A stretch of DNA of 64,000 nucleotides from Palaemon carinicauda (Eukaryota > Arthropoda > Malacostraca > Decapoda > Palaemonidae). The DNA is taken from contig NC_090729.1 of the NCBI RefSeq assembly GCF_036898095.1, forward strand, positions 74,835,916 to 74,899,915, given 5' to 3'. A program made the translations under genes and the position numbers. The notes beneath the pieces are model-generated. The model made no database searches and had not been told where the DNA came from. It saw only the letters and a program-made list of their open reading frames with translations. Positions 10,269-21,440 of this stretch are shown here, piece by piece; position 1 is the first letter of the stretch, and every line of letters starts with the position of its first letter.

Positions 10269-10270
<2 letters not shown>
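10114..10270. other. Short spacer with repeated CGAAATACCGA motifs
   Basis: Between two TA tracts. Contains CCAAAATACCGAAATACCGA and, 30 bases on, its near inverse and direct repeats (TCTACCGAAATACCGAACCG), giving a small hairpin. No gene seen. Confidence 0.45.

Positions 10271-10346
<76 letters not shown>
10271..10346. repeat. (TA)n microsatellite
   Basis: Second TA dinucleotide tract, about 75 bases. Open frames through it are artefacts of the repeat. Confidence 0.95.
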
Positions 10347-10348
<2 letters not shown>

Positions 10349-10689
10349 AACATGTATATATGGTTTATATAGGCCTCTGTATATATACAAATATTTAGAT
10401 AGCATGTATGTCAATATATGCGTATACACAAATATAAATGCATATATACATCAATGAATAATAATATTTAGATGTATTCATTGTAATACATCAAAATAAA
10501 AGCTTGGTAGATACCGAAGCGGTTTGCACATATTTTACGATAAACTGTGTGCGCAACATTTATTTGTATAAAATAGTATGCTAGTCACCGCTCATCTTTT
10601 ATCGGGGGAAGATGACTGCGGTCTTCACGTATGCGCTACCATTTGCCAAATGGGTCTAGCGAAATCTATCGTATATCTATGGCAAGGAG
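10347..10689. other. AT-rich spacer, no gene seen
   Basis: Low-complexity ATATA-rich DNA followed by ordinary sequence up to the 3' end of LINE-1. No recognisable domain or paired repeats. Confidence 0.5.
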
Positions 10690-10896
10690 AATACCCCTCG
10701 GGTTCAGGTTTGGGGTGACGCATAACCTTGGCAACGGCGCCACTATAGTTTATATTTTGCTTATATTGTTTTGTCTTTTTCTCCACATCAGGTTTGATAT
10801 TTCTTTTTTCTTTTCTACATTTCTTTCACTGAATAAAAATGATTCTACATTCCTGGCCAAAATTGGGTAAAATATTCTTCCTCCTTTTCTCAAAAA
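10690..10896 (-). pseudogene. LINE-1 3' end piece
   Basis: Aligns with 33310-33590 of the second copy: GGTTCAGGTT..GGGGTGA, CAACGGCGCC and TTTCACT(G/A)AATAAAAAT blocks in the same order. It ends in CAAAAA at 10896, where the BEL long terminal repeat begins. Confidence 0.7.
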
Positions 10897-12806
10897 TGTG
10901 GGAAATAATTCCGGGAAAGACCTCCCCGTTTCTGATTTCCATACCCGAGCCTGAAGGATAGAGCGCCAACACTCTCACACTTGACAAACTAGAGAACCAC
11001 AACAAAGACGGTTTGCTCTCCCTACACACGCTTAAGTCCAAAGATTATTCTATACCGGGACTGTCGGCACCGAAATCACCTTGATGTTCAGACGCTACTC
11101 CAGGGCGCAGAATAGTAAATCCCAATCAAGTATGGTTGGACTGAATCAGTTATGTTAACGACAGTTTCACAAAGAGTTAGGGGGAGCAGTACTGTAAAAG
11201 TCAAAACGTCCTAAGGACCACCGGGAGGTAATACCATAGAACATTACAATAAAGGATTGACACCGATAGCTTTAGATTGACGTAAATATAAACTTACCCG
11301 GAAGTCATATCTCACCTCATGTGATAACTCATTTAGTCATTTCAAAATGTAAAGGTCAAGTTAAAAACAGTTAATAATTTTAACCTAAAAATGGCGTTTA
11401 TTTCCATAAAGTACAACAAGAATTTTCACCTAACTGACACAGGAAAAAACAGCAAAACTACCTAATTGAAACTCGAATAAAGACCACATGGCATAGGAAA
11501 AATGAAAAAATGCCAAGAAAATGGTCAAATCAATTAAATCGTAAATCAATAATCAAATAACTAATCAACCAATAAAAGTAAAAATTGTGACTGAAATAAT
11601 ACCAAAAGTTCTACTCACTACTTTGAACACATTCATCTCGGGCAAAAATTCCTAACTTGATAGAGGGGAACGGGAACACAACATATAGTAATGGACATGC
11701 CACGAATGATTAAACCAGACAGTTTGAACATGATTTCCTAGCTAAATGTGCACATTGTTAAATAAAGGCTAGAAAAAAAGGGGGGGACAGTTCCTTGGCC
11801 AAGGTTGAGCACCGTTAATTAGTACTCACGCTCTTGGGGGTTGATTGTAGACGTTGAAGTGGAAGCATCTTGTAAACTGTTAACAACACGGTGCATCTTC
11901 ACTTCTGCACTGACGTGTTTTGTCTTCGTAAACCTATCTTCTGAATAATGGCACAAAGCAAGACATACTGTTGGTTAGTAATTGGTTGACCAACAGGTAG
12001 TTGAAGCGACGCCTAAGTTTAAGCGGCGTCCAAGCTGAAGGGGTTATGCCTACGTCCATCTCCCACGCTTCCTGGTTTTTAAGTGGCCCGCTCGCATGCT
12101 TCTACCTCCCGCCGCTGCTCTGGTTCAAACCGGTCGAGTCTTCTTCTTCAAATTTCCATGAGTACGTGGTTTGCTGAAGGGTGCCTCTTCTTCAAATTTC
12201 CACGAGTACATGGTTTGCTGAAGGGTGCTTTTTATAAATACAAGGATCATTCTCGAAACTCCAGGGGAAAGTAATTATAAAGAAATCCTATTGTCTGGCT
12301 TATAAAAATTAATACACAGACAAAAAAATTAAGTGCCGTTTAGTGATGTTCAATAACACAGAAAACAATCCTAGCTAAACAGACTTATAAATAGGTACTG
12401 AGCTGTAAATAGCAATAAGCTAAGATCAATGAGTTATGTAAATTAAAGTTACTTAAATACAAACCAATTGTGGTTAAACATACAAAGCTTCAAGAGCATT
12501 TGGAACAGAACGCAACCAAGTGCTGTTTTTGAAAATTGTTGACGGTCGGTTGCATCGTCAAGCAATGTACTGTGAGCTCACCAAATGAGATAAAATCATC
12601 TACAGAGGAATGAGGTGATGAAAGGTAAAGCATTACAGGGGAATGATGGACATGTTAGCAGCAATGAATATTTAAGGGTATAATAATGAAGGTTACAAAG
12701 GAAACAAAAGAAAAACGAGATGCGTAAAATCCAGAAAATAACAAACAAAAAATAAAAAAATGGAATAACGGGGTGACTAAAATAAAGCGTGGAAAGAATT
12801 TCCACA
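10897..12806 (-). repeat. BEL/Pao 3' long terminal repeat
   Basis: 1910 bp. It matches 19162-21022 end to end apart from point differences. It carries a tandem duplication of about 45 bp near 12145-12230 (CTTCAAATTTCCATGAGTAC unit repeated once with changes) that the other copy lacks, which accounts for most of the length difference. No credible protein in it. Confidence 0.9.
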
Positions 12807-12982
12807 CCCTGCCAAGTAAGAGCGAGAGAGTACGGAGGGAAGGGGGCATTCCCCATCACATTCAAATTTACAGCACTTTCTGGAATAAGGCACGGGCTTT
12901 ATCTGCCGCCGCCCTACGAGGTTACCCTCGAGAGGACACAGGATCAGGTTTGTGAAGAGGGGCGACATCATCAGAAGAATCG
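12807..12982 (-). other. BEL/Pao 3' untranslated segment
   Basis: Lies between the integrase stop and the 3' repeat. The purine run expected of a polypurine tract is weak: the bases before the repeat on the minus strand read CTTGGCAGGG. Confidence 0.4.
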
Positions 12983-14050
12983 TCATTTAGAGGGTCCTCT
13001 GAGGGGAGGATCTGGTAACTGGGGTGTCGTGACCGCATCAGGACCACCTTGCTCCAGTTCAGTGATATAGGGACCTGCGACATTTATCTCCAGTGGGATA
13101 AGATGATTAATGGGACGCACATATATTCCATGAGGGGTGCGCACCTTCGCAGATCTAATATGACCATCTTGACCGAGGTAGGTTTCAAGAATACGGGCCA
13201 TGGGATAATCTTCCCGATTTACTTCATCCAAAATTAACAAACATAAATCTCCAATTTTAGGAAGTACAGGGTGTATACGATTATTTCTTATGTGACGTTC
13301 ACGAAGGGAATTGACATAATCCTGGGTCCATCGTTTTAAAAACACTTGCAACATGTTCGTGAGTTTCTGATAACTAGGTGGGAGGCTGTTCCCTTCCCTA
13401 TATTTGGGGTCATTGAGGTCGGTCATAAGGACCTGAGGAGCAAGCGAGAGGGTTCGACCGTAAAGCAGATGACTTGGAGTCAAGGGGGTATCAGTAACGT
13501 CGTTGACATCCAAGTAAACTAAAGGTCTATCGTTGATGATGCATTCGGCTTCTTGTACCAAAGTGACAAATTCATTATAGGTAGGATACAAGTGATACAT
13601 GGCTTTCCTTAAATTAAGTTTGGTGAAGCCTATTAGCCTTTCATAAAAACCTCCCTGCCAAGGGGCACGGGGAGTGATGAATTTCCAGGTCAGTTTATGG
13701 GAAGATTTAAACCCATCAATTACAGGGTGATGCATAAGTTCAGTTAGAAGAGTTTGACCAGCTTGGAAAGTGGAAGCATTATCAGAGACGATACAGTGTG
13801 GCATACCAAATTGAGCGGCAAATCTGCGCACTGCTTGCACAAATTCAATGACCGTTAACGAAGTTGTGACTTCTAGAGCTACGGCTCTGGTTGCTGCGCA
13901 GGTGAAAAGCAAGATGTAAACAAAATCTACATGTGAATTGTATACCTTAAAATCTCCAGCGAAATCTAAGCCAGTTACTCGGAAGGGCACTCTTGAAATG
14001 AGGCGATTGAGATGATACTGGGCTAATGGAGGCATTGCACCTTCCGGCAA
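12983..14050 (-). pseudogene. BEL/Pao integrase core and C-terminal domain
   Basis: Continuation of pol in a shifted frame. The rve integrase core has three visible acidic residues: GLDFAGDFKVYN, then CIVSDNASTF, then WQGGFYERLIGF. After it comes the DUF5641-like C-terminal domain typical of BEL/Pao (LWP-type end seen as MARILETYLGQDGHIRSAK, then GIYVRPINHLIPLE). Itself unbroken, but it is separated from the RT/RNase H frame by a one-base shift in GGAAGGTGCAATGCC, just after the zinc-binding CIHCRK. Role: insertion of cDNA with a 5-bp duplication. Confidence 0.9.
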
Positions 14051-15690
14051 TGGATGCAACGGCGCAAAATTTTCTTGATTTGCTGCCGCATTTGGGGAAC
14101 CCAAAATTGTTTACGCAATTCAACAAGGAGTGTTGAAGTATTACAGTGCAGCAAACGTTCATGCCAATGTCCGACGATAAGTGTCCAAAGGGCACAATGA
14201 TGTTCCAGCAAAATGGGATCTACATAATCTAATTCCACGGGGGCATTACTGAGAAGGGAACTAGCTTTGAGAAGACCTTGGTTATCCAGGTAAGGTTTAC
14301 GTTGGCCGATGAAAGCTCGTTCGTCCGAATTGAGACGAACGTCATCACCTTGCACCTGCTTCAGAATGTTAGGATAACTTTGGGCCTGCGAACATTTCAA
14401 CATGACTGTTAAGGGTGGAAGGTTGAATTCATTGGTTAGATTAGGATAACGTTGTGACAAGGGCTGTATCCATTGGGGAATTAAATGAAGGAGTGCAGTG
14501 TAGCACTTGATCGCGTCGTCAAGGGAGCTGTAATGATCAAACAGTCGTACTCCCGGGGGATCGAGCCGAATAGGGCATGCACATATCTCCGGGTTAATAG
14601 AGAACCTGCTTTGATCGGGGTACTCTGAAGGGTTACTGAGCCAAGGAGGGCCTTGTAGCCAAAATTTATTCTTAAGAATATGCCTGACAGCGACACCACG
14701 CAATGCCAGGTCTGCAGGATTGCTATTAGTAGGGTTATGCTTCAGGTTAAGATTACAAGTTAATTTGATGTTGATTATCTCCTCCACATGGTTAAGGACG
14801 TAAGGGGAGTTACTTTTAGAATTATGGACCCACTGGAGGGCAGTTGAAGCGTCGGACCAAACAGTGACCAAAGAGTATATGCCTGGGCGCAGTTCTGACA
14901 AGTGTTTGGCTAAACGACAGCCCAGTAAGAGCGCAGTTAACTCAAGTTTGGGAATGGTTAAACTTTCATCCATTTCCAACATGCGTTTAGGGTTGACTCG
15001 GGCTTTAGCCGTAATGAGGCGAGAATTACCTTCCTGGGTGACTATATAAGCAGCTACTCCAAAAGCGAGCTTGGAAGAATCTGCAAAAATGTGCAATGCT
15101 GGTTGACTCCCATCATGCGTATTACGAGGGACTTTAATTTGTTCAAGACCTTTGTACCTTTTGATGATATCCCTCAGTTCTTGAACTTGCTCAGGGTTAA
15201 TAGGGGTGTCCCAGCCCTTGTCAGTCATCCACAGTTTTTGAATGAAGAGTTTGCCTATAATTGTAACAGGAGAAATAAGACCAATGGGGTCATAAATGGA
15301 AGAGAACAAGGACACAACCTTTCTTTTAGTGTTGATGTGGGAATGACTTTTCTCTAATTCAGGGGGTAATTTAACATTCAAGGTATCATTAACAGTATCC
15401 CATTCAAGACCGAGGTAATCATGAATGCCTCTTTCTGTGAAATTGCCATTAAGAGGGGCATTAGTTGTCCATTTGGCTAACAGTATGTTAGCCTTTAACA
15501 TAACTGCCTCAATGAGGGGCCTCTCACTCAGAATGTCTTTGGGGTCGACATAACAGCGTTGAAAGTTATCAATATAGAAACTGGTTTTGAGTGTCGACGC
15601 CAATCTACTGGACTGACTGTCCAAATGATGTTGGATAGTTTGGTTAAGCAAGTAGGGGCTCGAGGTGGCGCCAAACACAATGACTTTAAA
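14023..15690 (-). pseudogene. BEL/Pao RT C-terminal part, RNase H and integrase zinc-binding domain
   Basis: Same frame as the upstream gag-pol ORF, but separated from it by the TGA at 15691-15693. It starts FKVIVFGATSSPYLLNQ, a core BEL RT block, and has the polymerase box as YIDN. Asn in the last position of this box is, as far as I know, found in other BEL/Pao members, so this alone is not evidence of decay. Next come the linker SIYDPIGLISPVTI, RNase H (LHIFADSSKLAFG, LELTALLLG, VWSDASTALQWV) and the HHCC zinc domain (GHWHERLLHCN, CIHCRK). It ends at a stop created by the frameshift near 14043. Confidence 0.9.
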
Positions 15691-18510
15691 TCAATATGCG
15701 ACGATCCTTGACATTTCTGGATCTTCAAAGAAAAGAAAGCGACAGAAGTCTCTCTGTTCTGGGACAATCTCTATGCAAAGGAATACCTTGGAAATATCTA
15801 CAGTTAAACCAAAGGGCTCCTCACGGAACATTAAAATCATTGATTGAATCTTCGATGCAAGATTGGGTCCTGTGTACAGAGAATCGTTCAGAGAAAGTGA
15901 ATTTGGGTTCGACCTGGATGAAGCGTTGAAGACAAAACGTATAGGGGTGGTGGCTGAATTCTTAACTACGGGATGATGCGGTAAATAATGTACTTTTCCA
16001 TCAACAGGGGTGCCTAAGGGGACAGGCTCAATAAAAGTTTTTTCAAGATACTCATCCAGAATCTTACAGTAATCAGTAAACAATTGGGGGTTCTTTGATT
16101 TTTTGACTGACATGAGTTGGGCAAAGGCTCTAGCATAATTTGAAGCGGGATGCTTATCACTCTTGAAAGGTAGCTGAACAACATACTTTCCAGTTTTGTA
16201 TTGAGTAGTTCTCTTGAAGAGATCAACTGCTTTCTCTTCAAGACGGCTGAGGGGTTCTTTAGTGATACCAATGGTGTCAAGTTTCCAAAGGTTTTCAAGA
16301 AGCGGGTTTATAGTCATAGGCGAGTCAACATCAATTCGGTTAATGGTAGTTGTGACTGCGCTGACATCTCTTGGGTCCACGTCAGGACGTGACCAATCAG
16401 GCAACTCTCCCCATACCACGTAACTGGCGGGAGAGCTAAACAGGTTTACACCTTGGATATTATGGGTACGCTTGAGGAGCCTGGGAAGATAATCGGCAAT
16501 GAGAATGATCTCAATACCGGCAGCACTATCATCGGGACGTTGATCCGCGAGCCGAATTCCATTAGCTTCTAGCGTACGGACAGCATGGGTGTAACCTGGC
16601 GTATTGATGCCTTTACCTACATTGGCACTAACAATAGCCACAATCTTATGTCTCCGTCTGCCGATTTTCATATTGAATTGTACTAGATCAGAACTCTTAG
16701 GGGGTTCGGTACAATTAAATGAGTTAAGCTGGAACACCATCTGTCCAAAAGGTTTAAGATTTAATGATTTAACAACATTTGGGTGCACAAAGGTACGTTG
16801 TGCCCCACAATCTAGAAAAACTCTTGTGGAGTGTTTAAATTTACCGGAGACTAATTTGGCACTGAAAGTCGGTAATGCGACTGGGGCGAGGTCATTAGGC
16901 TCAACACTCACGGTGTTGTTGCGGATACAAGCAATGTGATTGAGGTTTACCACTGGGGTATTGATACTGGGAGGGATAAGGAGTTGCATGTCAGGGGGGT
17001 TATTAATGGGAGGTCTAATGGGTTGCATGTTAGGGGGGTTATTAATGGGAGGTCTAATGGGTTGCATATTAGGGGGGTTATTAATGGGAGGTCTAAGGGG
17101 TTGGGAGTTAGGGGTGTTGTTAGAAAACCCACTAATGGGTTGGATGAAGCGGTTGGATACTGCAAGGATATTTGGGCATACAGGCAATTTATGAGCCTGC
17201 TGACAGTTCAGGCAAGCAATGGTTGCATTGCAATTGCTGGCAAAGTGTTGAGTGGAAAAACATTTTGTGCAACGATTCATTTCTCGCAACCTTGATATCC
17301 TACTTCTTGAATCGGGGAAATGGGGACATTTGGATTGCACGTGGTCACTATTGCCACAAAAAATACATTTACCTCTAGCAGTCCCATTACTGGGGCCTGT
17401 GATAGGCCATCCATTTGATCGACTAGGAGTTGTTTGTAGATCCACGGACTGGACAGGCCCGTTATTAACTTTAAGTTTAGGTATATGATTGTTCATGTTG
17501 GAGGAAGGAGGTCTAGGCTGGTTAGGTGATTTATCTTGAGAGCGTGAGTTTCCGTAACGGTTGGCTCGTGCGGGTTTATCACAGGTATTAGGTTTGGGGC
17601 CGTCGTCAGGGCTGGTCATGAGCTTCATCATTTCCTTTGTGCAAGTATGAGCATACAGGGCCCTTTTCATTTCGGCCAAGGTTACTTCCTCGCGATTGTA
17701 ATATCGGTAAACTATACCTAGGTGGAAGGGTCTGAGCTTACTAGTGAAAACATGCTCTAACATTACCTCTGGTAAAGACGACCTAGTTAGTTGTACATAT
17801 TCAGTTTCCGTGTTGTCCCATTCCATGAGGAAACGACGGAGATCAGTGCTATCATCATTAGGGGAGGATGCTTTATAAAATTTATTTATCACGAGGTTTT
17901 TAGTCAGAATGGGGGACTCATACTCTCTCTTAAGACTGTCTATCGATCTTTCATACAGACCCTCTGTCCACACTTGGTTACCGAGAAGTTTACGCGCCGG
18001 TCCCTCAAGGGTACGCAACAAAATCTTGTATTTTTCTGTGGGAGAGTACTTGGAATTTTCATGTACCGTCTGGCAAAACAAACTCCACCAGCCAGCCCAA
18101 CAATCTCTACGACCATCGAAGGGAGTGGGATCAGGATCTGCAGCGACTGAGACGCATACAAACTGAGGGTTAGCGTTAGGCGCTTGGTGGGGATTTGAAG
18201 GGTTGATTTTTCCCTGTGTTACAAGTTGAAAGTGCATCGTTTCTGCGTCAGTTAACAAACTGACAAGATCGGTATAACTAGACAGGACAGTGGGGTTGTT
18301 CCAATGAGGTTTCCACAAAGTTTTAAAGTCCCTAAGTTCTGCAAGAACTCTACTTACTTTGTTTTTACAGTGCTCTAAACCCTCAGGGGTTGCACAGGCA
18401 AAATCTATTGAGGAAACAGCTTTCAGAGTTATGTTTGCCTCTTCGTAAATAAATCTGAACTCCTGCGTTTGTTCTTCAAGACGAGCATTAAGGTCTAAAG
18501 TACCTGGCAT
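15691..18510 (-). pseudogene. BEL/Pao gag, protease and RT N-terminal part
   Basis: 939 codons from MPGTLDLNARLEEQ (ATG at 18510; open sequence upstream lacks a better start). A DUF1759-type gag domain includes PFDGRRDCWAGWWSLF and YKILLRTLEGPARKLL. Cys/His knuckles follow: CIFCGNSDHVQSKC, CTKCFSTQHFASNC and a third CLNCQQAHKLPVC. A repeated Pro/Asn linker (units of about 15 residues, PPINNPPNMQPIR, three to four copies) precedes a retropepsin-like site VFLDCGAQRTFVHPN. The RT begins near HHPVVKNSATTPIRFVFNAS with the first catalytic Asp in TVDISKVFLCI. The TGA at 15691 sits where BEL proteins usually have Arg, so a CGA-to-TGA change is likely. Confidence 0.9.
16975..17110 (-). repeat. In-frame tandem repeat in the BEL gag-protease linker
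   Basis: About three copies of a 54-bp unit (TTATTAATGGGAGGTCTAAT read on the plus strand) encoding Pro/Asn-rich repeats between the zinc knuckles and the protease. All units keep the frame. Confidence 0.85.
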
Positions 18511-19161
18511 TTCCACAGCCTGCTGTGGGAGTTTAATGTGACTGGTCTTTGGCCGCCATCTTGGGATGACCACGTGTACGATGGTACAGAAGGTCCACAA
18601 AAAAACAAATTATGCTGACAAACAAAGTCAAACATAAATAACACATGGCACAGAGAATGTTATAGACAAACGGTCACCAAGAGGGACACAAAGGACAAGG
18701 ATAAAGGTAGCCTACCTATAACGGGGAACAGTAAACCAAAGCGTGAAAACAAATTAATGGTTAAGAGGAAAAAACGAACAGATCAAAATAGCAGCTCCAA
18801 AGCTCACAGTACATACGAAAAACGTCCAACATATACCGATGATCCGAACAAATAAAATAAAACCTGAGTTCTCCTTCAGGGTAGAACTTTCTGGCTAAAA
18901 CACTTGGTTACACAGGTGCCTTTATTCGTCAAAGGTTACCATAAATTACGTCCTAAAACACTGTACATCTCGTTACCTATCAAAGTCTGGGATTAATCAT
19001 TCTACAAATTGGCTAGTGTGTGAGGTTTTGAGGTACGACTTAAGTAGGTGATGTTTATATATCGAAAACGCTACAAATAAATTTATTATGTTTAAAATCT
19101 CATTATTCCACAAATCAATGGTGCCAGATCCGGTTCGAAGGACCAGTGTTATTTATTTAAG
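18511..19161 (-). other. BEL/Pao leader and candidate primer binding site
   Basis: Region between the 5' repeat and gag. On the minus strand, TGGTCCTTCGAACCGGATC begins about 17 bases inside the repeat. It starts with TGG like a primer binding site and includes the complement of a T-loop (GGTTCGA), but the loop is too close to the end for a standard tRNA 3' terminus. A short upstream reading frame starts ATGGCGGCC near 18576. Confidence 0.35.
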
Positions 19162-21022
19162 CGTGGGAAATAATTCCGGGAAAGGCCTCCCCGTTTCTGA
19201 TTTCCATACCCAAGCCTGAAGGATAGAGCGCCAACACTCTCACACTTGACAAACTAGAGAATCGCAACGAAGACGATTTGCTCTCCCTACACACGCTTAA
19301 GTCCAAAGATTATTCTATACCGGGACTGTCGGCACCGATATCACCTTGATGTTCAGATGCTACTCCAGGGCGCTGAATAGTAGATCCAAATCAAGTGAGG
19401 TTGAACTGAATCAGTTACGTTAACAACAGTTTCACAAAGAGTTAGGGGGAGCAGTACTGTAAAAGTCAAAACGTCCTAAGGACCACCGGGAGGTAATACC
19501 ATAGAACATTACAATAAAGGATTGACACCGATAGCTTTAGATTGACGTAAATATAAACTTACCCTTAAGTCATATCTCACCTCATGTGATAACTCATTTA
19601 GTCATTTCAAAATGTAAAGGTCAAGTTAAAAACAGTTAATAATTTTAACCTAAAAATGGCGTTTATTTCCATAAAGTACAACAAGAATTTTCACCTAACT
19701 GACACAGGAAAAAACAGCAAAACTACCTAATTGAAACTCGAATAAAGACCACATGGCATATGAAAAATGAAAAAATGCCAAGAAAATGGTCAAATCAATT
19801 AAATCGTAAATCAATAATCAAATAACTAATCAACCAATGAAAGTGAAAATGGTGACTGAAATAATACCAAAAGTTCTACTCACTACTTTGAACACATTCA
19901 TCTCGGGCAAAAATTCCAAACTTGATAGAGGGGAACGGGAACACAACATATAGTAATGGACACGCCACGAATGATTAAACCAGACAGTTTGAACATGACT
20001 TCCTAGCTAAATGTGCACATCGTTAAATAAAGGCTAGAAAAAAAGGGGGGGACAGTTCCTTGGCCAAGGTTGAGCACCGTTAATTAGTACTCACACTCTT
20101 GGGGGTTGATTGTAGACGTTGAAGTGGAAGCATCTTGTAAACTGTTAACAACACGGTGCATCTTCACTTCTGCACTGACGTGTTTTGTCTTCGTAAACCT
20201 ATCTTCTGAATAATGGCACAAAGCAAGACATACTGTTGGTTAGTAATTGGTTGACCAACAGGTAGTTGAAGCGACGCCTAAGTTTAAGCGGCGTCCAAGC
20301 TGAAGGGGTTATGCCTACGTCCATCTCCCACGCTTCCTGGTTTTTAAGTGGCCCGTTCGCATGCTTCTACCTCCCGCCGCTTCGCTGGTTCAAACCGGTC
20401 GAGTCTTCTTCAAATTTCCATGAGTACGTGGTTTGCTGAAGGATGCTTTTTATAAATACAAGGATCATTCTCGAAACTCCAGGGGAAAGTAATTATAAAG
20501 AAATCCTATTGTCTGGCCTATAAAAATTAATATACATACAAAAAAATTAAGTGGCATTTAGTGATGTTCAATAACACAGAAAACAATCCTAGCTAAACAG
20601 ACTTATAAATAGGTACTGAGCTGTAAATAGCAATAAGCTAAGATCAATGAGTTATGTAAATTAAAGTTACTTAAATACAAACAAATTGTTGTTAAACACA
20701 AAGCTTCAAGAGCATTTGGAACAGAACGCAACCAAGTGCTGTTTTTGAAAATTGTCGACGGTCGGTTGCATCGTCAAGCAATGTACTGTGAGCTCAGCAA
20801 ATGAGATAAAATCATCTACAGAGGAATAAGGTGATGAAAAGTAAAGCATTACAGGGGAATGATGGACATGTTAGCAGCAATGAATATTTAAGGGTATAAT
20901 AATGAAGGGTACAAAGGAAACAAAAGAAAAACGAGATGCGTAAAATCCAGAAAATAACAAACAAAAAATAAAAAATGGAATAACGGGGGTGACTAAAATA
21001 AAGCATGGAAAGAATTTCCACA
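19162..21022 (-). repeat. BEL/Pao 5' long terminal repeat
   Basis: 1861 bp, matching the copy at 10897-12806. Its outermost base on the gag side is changed (CGTGGG against TGTGGG). It ends TTTCCACA at 21022, followed by AAAAA of the target. Confidence 0.9.
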
Positions 21023-21440
21023 AAAAAATAGTTTACATACCGCCTTGTGTCTATTTAGAATGTTTAGTTTTAACGTATTAGTTCTTATTCTAAAAAAATA
21101 TAACTGATGCAAATTTATGGCCATATATTTCTTCTTTAATTTCTTTCTTCCACGTTCTAAATATTTCCATGCTCACTTTACTTCCTATTTCCTCCTTTCA
21201 TTTTTCAGTGTCTCACTTTCTGGTTTTGGATTTTATTACGGCCATAGACATTCTTCTTGTCTGCATTATATCTAGATTTAATTCTTCAAGGTACTTTGCT
21301 GGTTGTTTCCACCACCTTCTTTCTTTTCCTTGAATGTTCAAGATCATTATTTTCATTATTTCTTTTTCCCATTCAAATTAGGATTTAAGTACTGCAGCCT
21401 TCCACTCATCACCCTTGTTTTCATAAAAGATGACTGCATC
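21023..21440 (-). pseudogene. LINE-1 piece (RT C-terminal region)
   Basis: Resumes LINE-1 after the BEL insertion. CATACCGCCTTGTGTCTATT and TTTAGTTTTAACGTATTAGT match the second LINE copy at about 33600-33650, and GATTTAAGTACTGCAGC matches at about 33950. Frames are broken. The end near 21440 is where another LINE begins. Confidence 0.7.

Larger units (their letters stand above)
10897..21022 (-). mobile_element. BEL/Pao LTR retrotransposon, nearly complete
   Basis: 10.1-kb element on the minus strand inside LINE-1. It has two long terminal repeats of about 1.9 kb (10897-12806 and 19162-21022) with TGTGGAAATT..TTTCCCACA ends, and AAAAA on both sides as the probable 5-bp target duplication. 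The internal region reads, minus strand, gag-like domain, zinc knuckles, aspartic protease, RT, RNase H, integrase. Coding capacity is broken by one in-frame TGA (15691-15693) and one single-base frameshift near 14043. The long terminal repeats look very similar by eye apart from small differences, so the insertion is probably fairly recent. Confidence 0.92.

Noticed and set aside
10897..12806. Several open frames of 60-90 codons in the long terminal repeats on both strands
   Set aside because: No recognisable domain; they lie in repeats that differ in length between the two copies and are not kept in frame.
14023..15690. YIDN box of the BEL RT as an inactivating mutation
   Set aside because: An Asn in this position is, to my knowledge, found in BEL/Pao elements; unlike E4, where close relatives have YLDD, it is not evidence of decay.
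19120..19150. Sequence GGTTCGAAGGACCA as the 3' end of a tRNA gene or a firm primer binding site
   Set aside because: The distance from the T-loop motif to CCA is too short for a tRNA end; kept only as a weak candidate.
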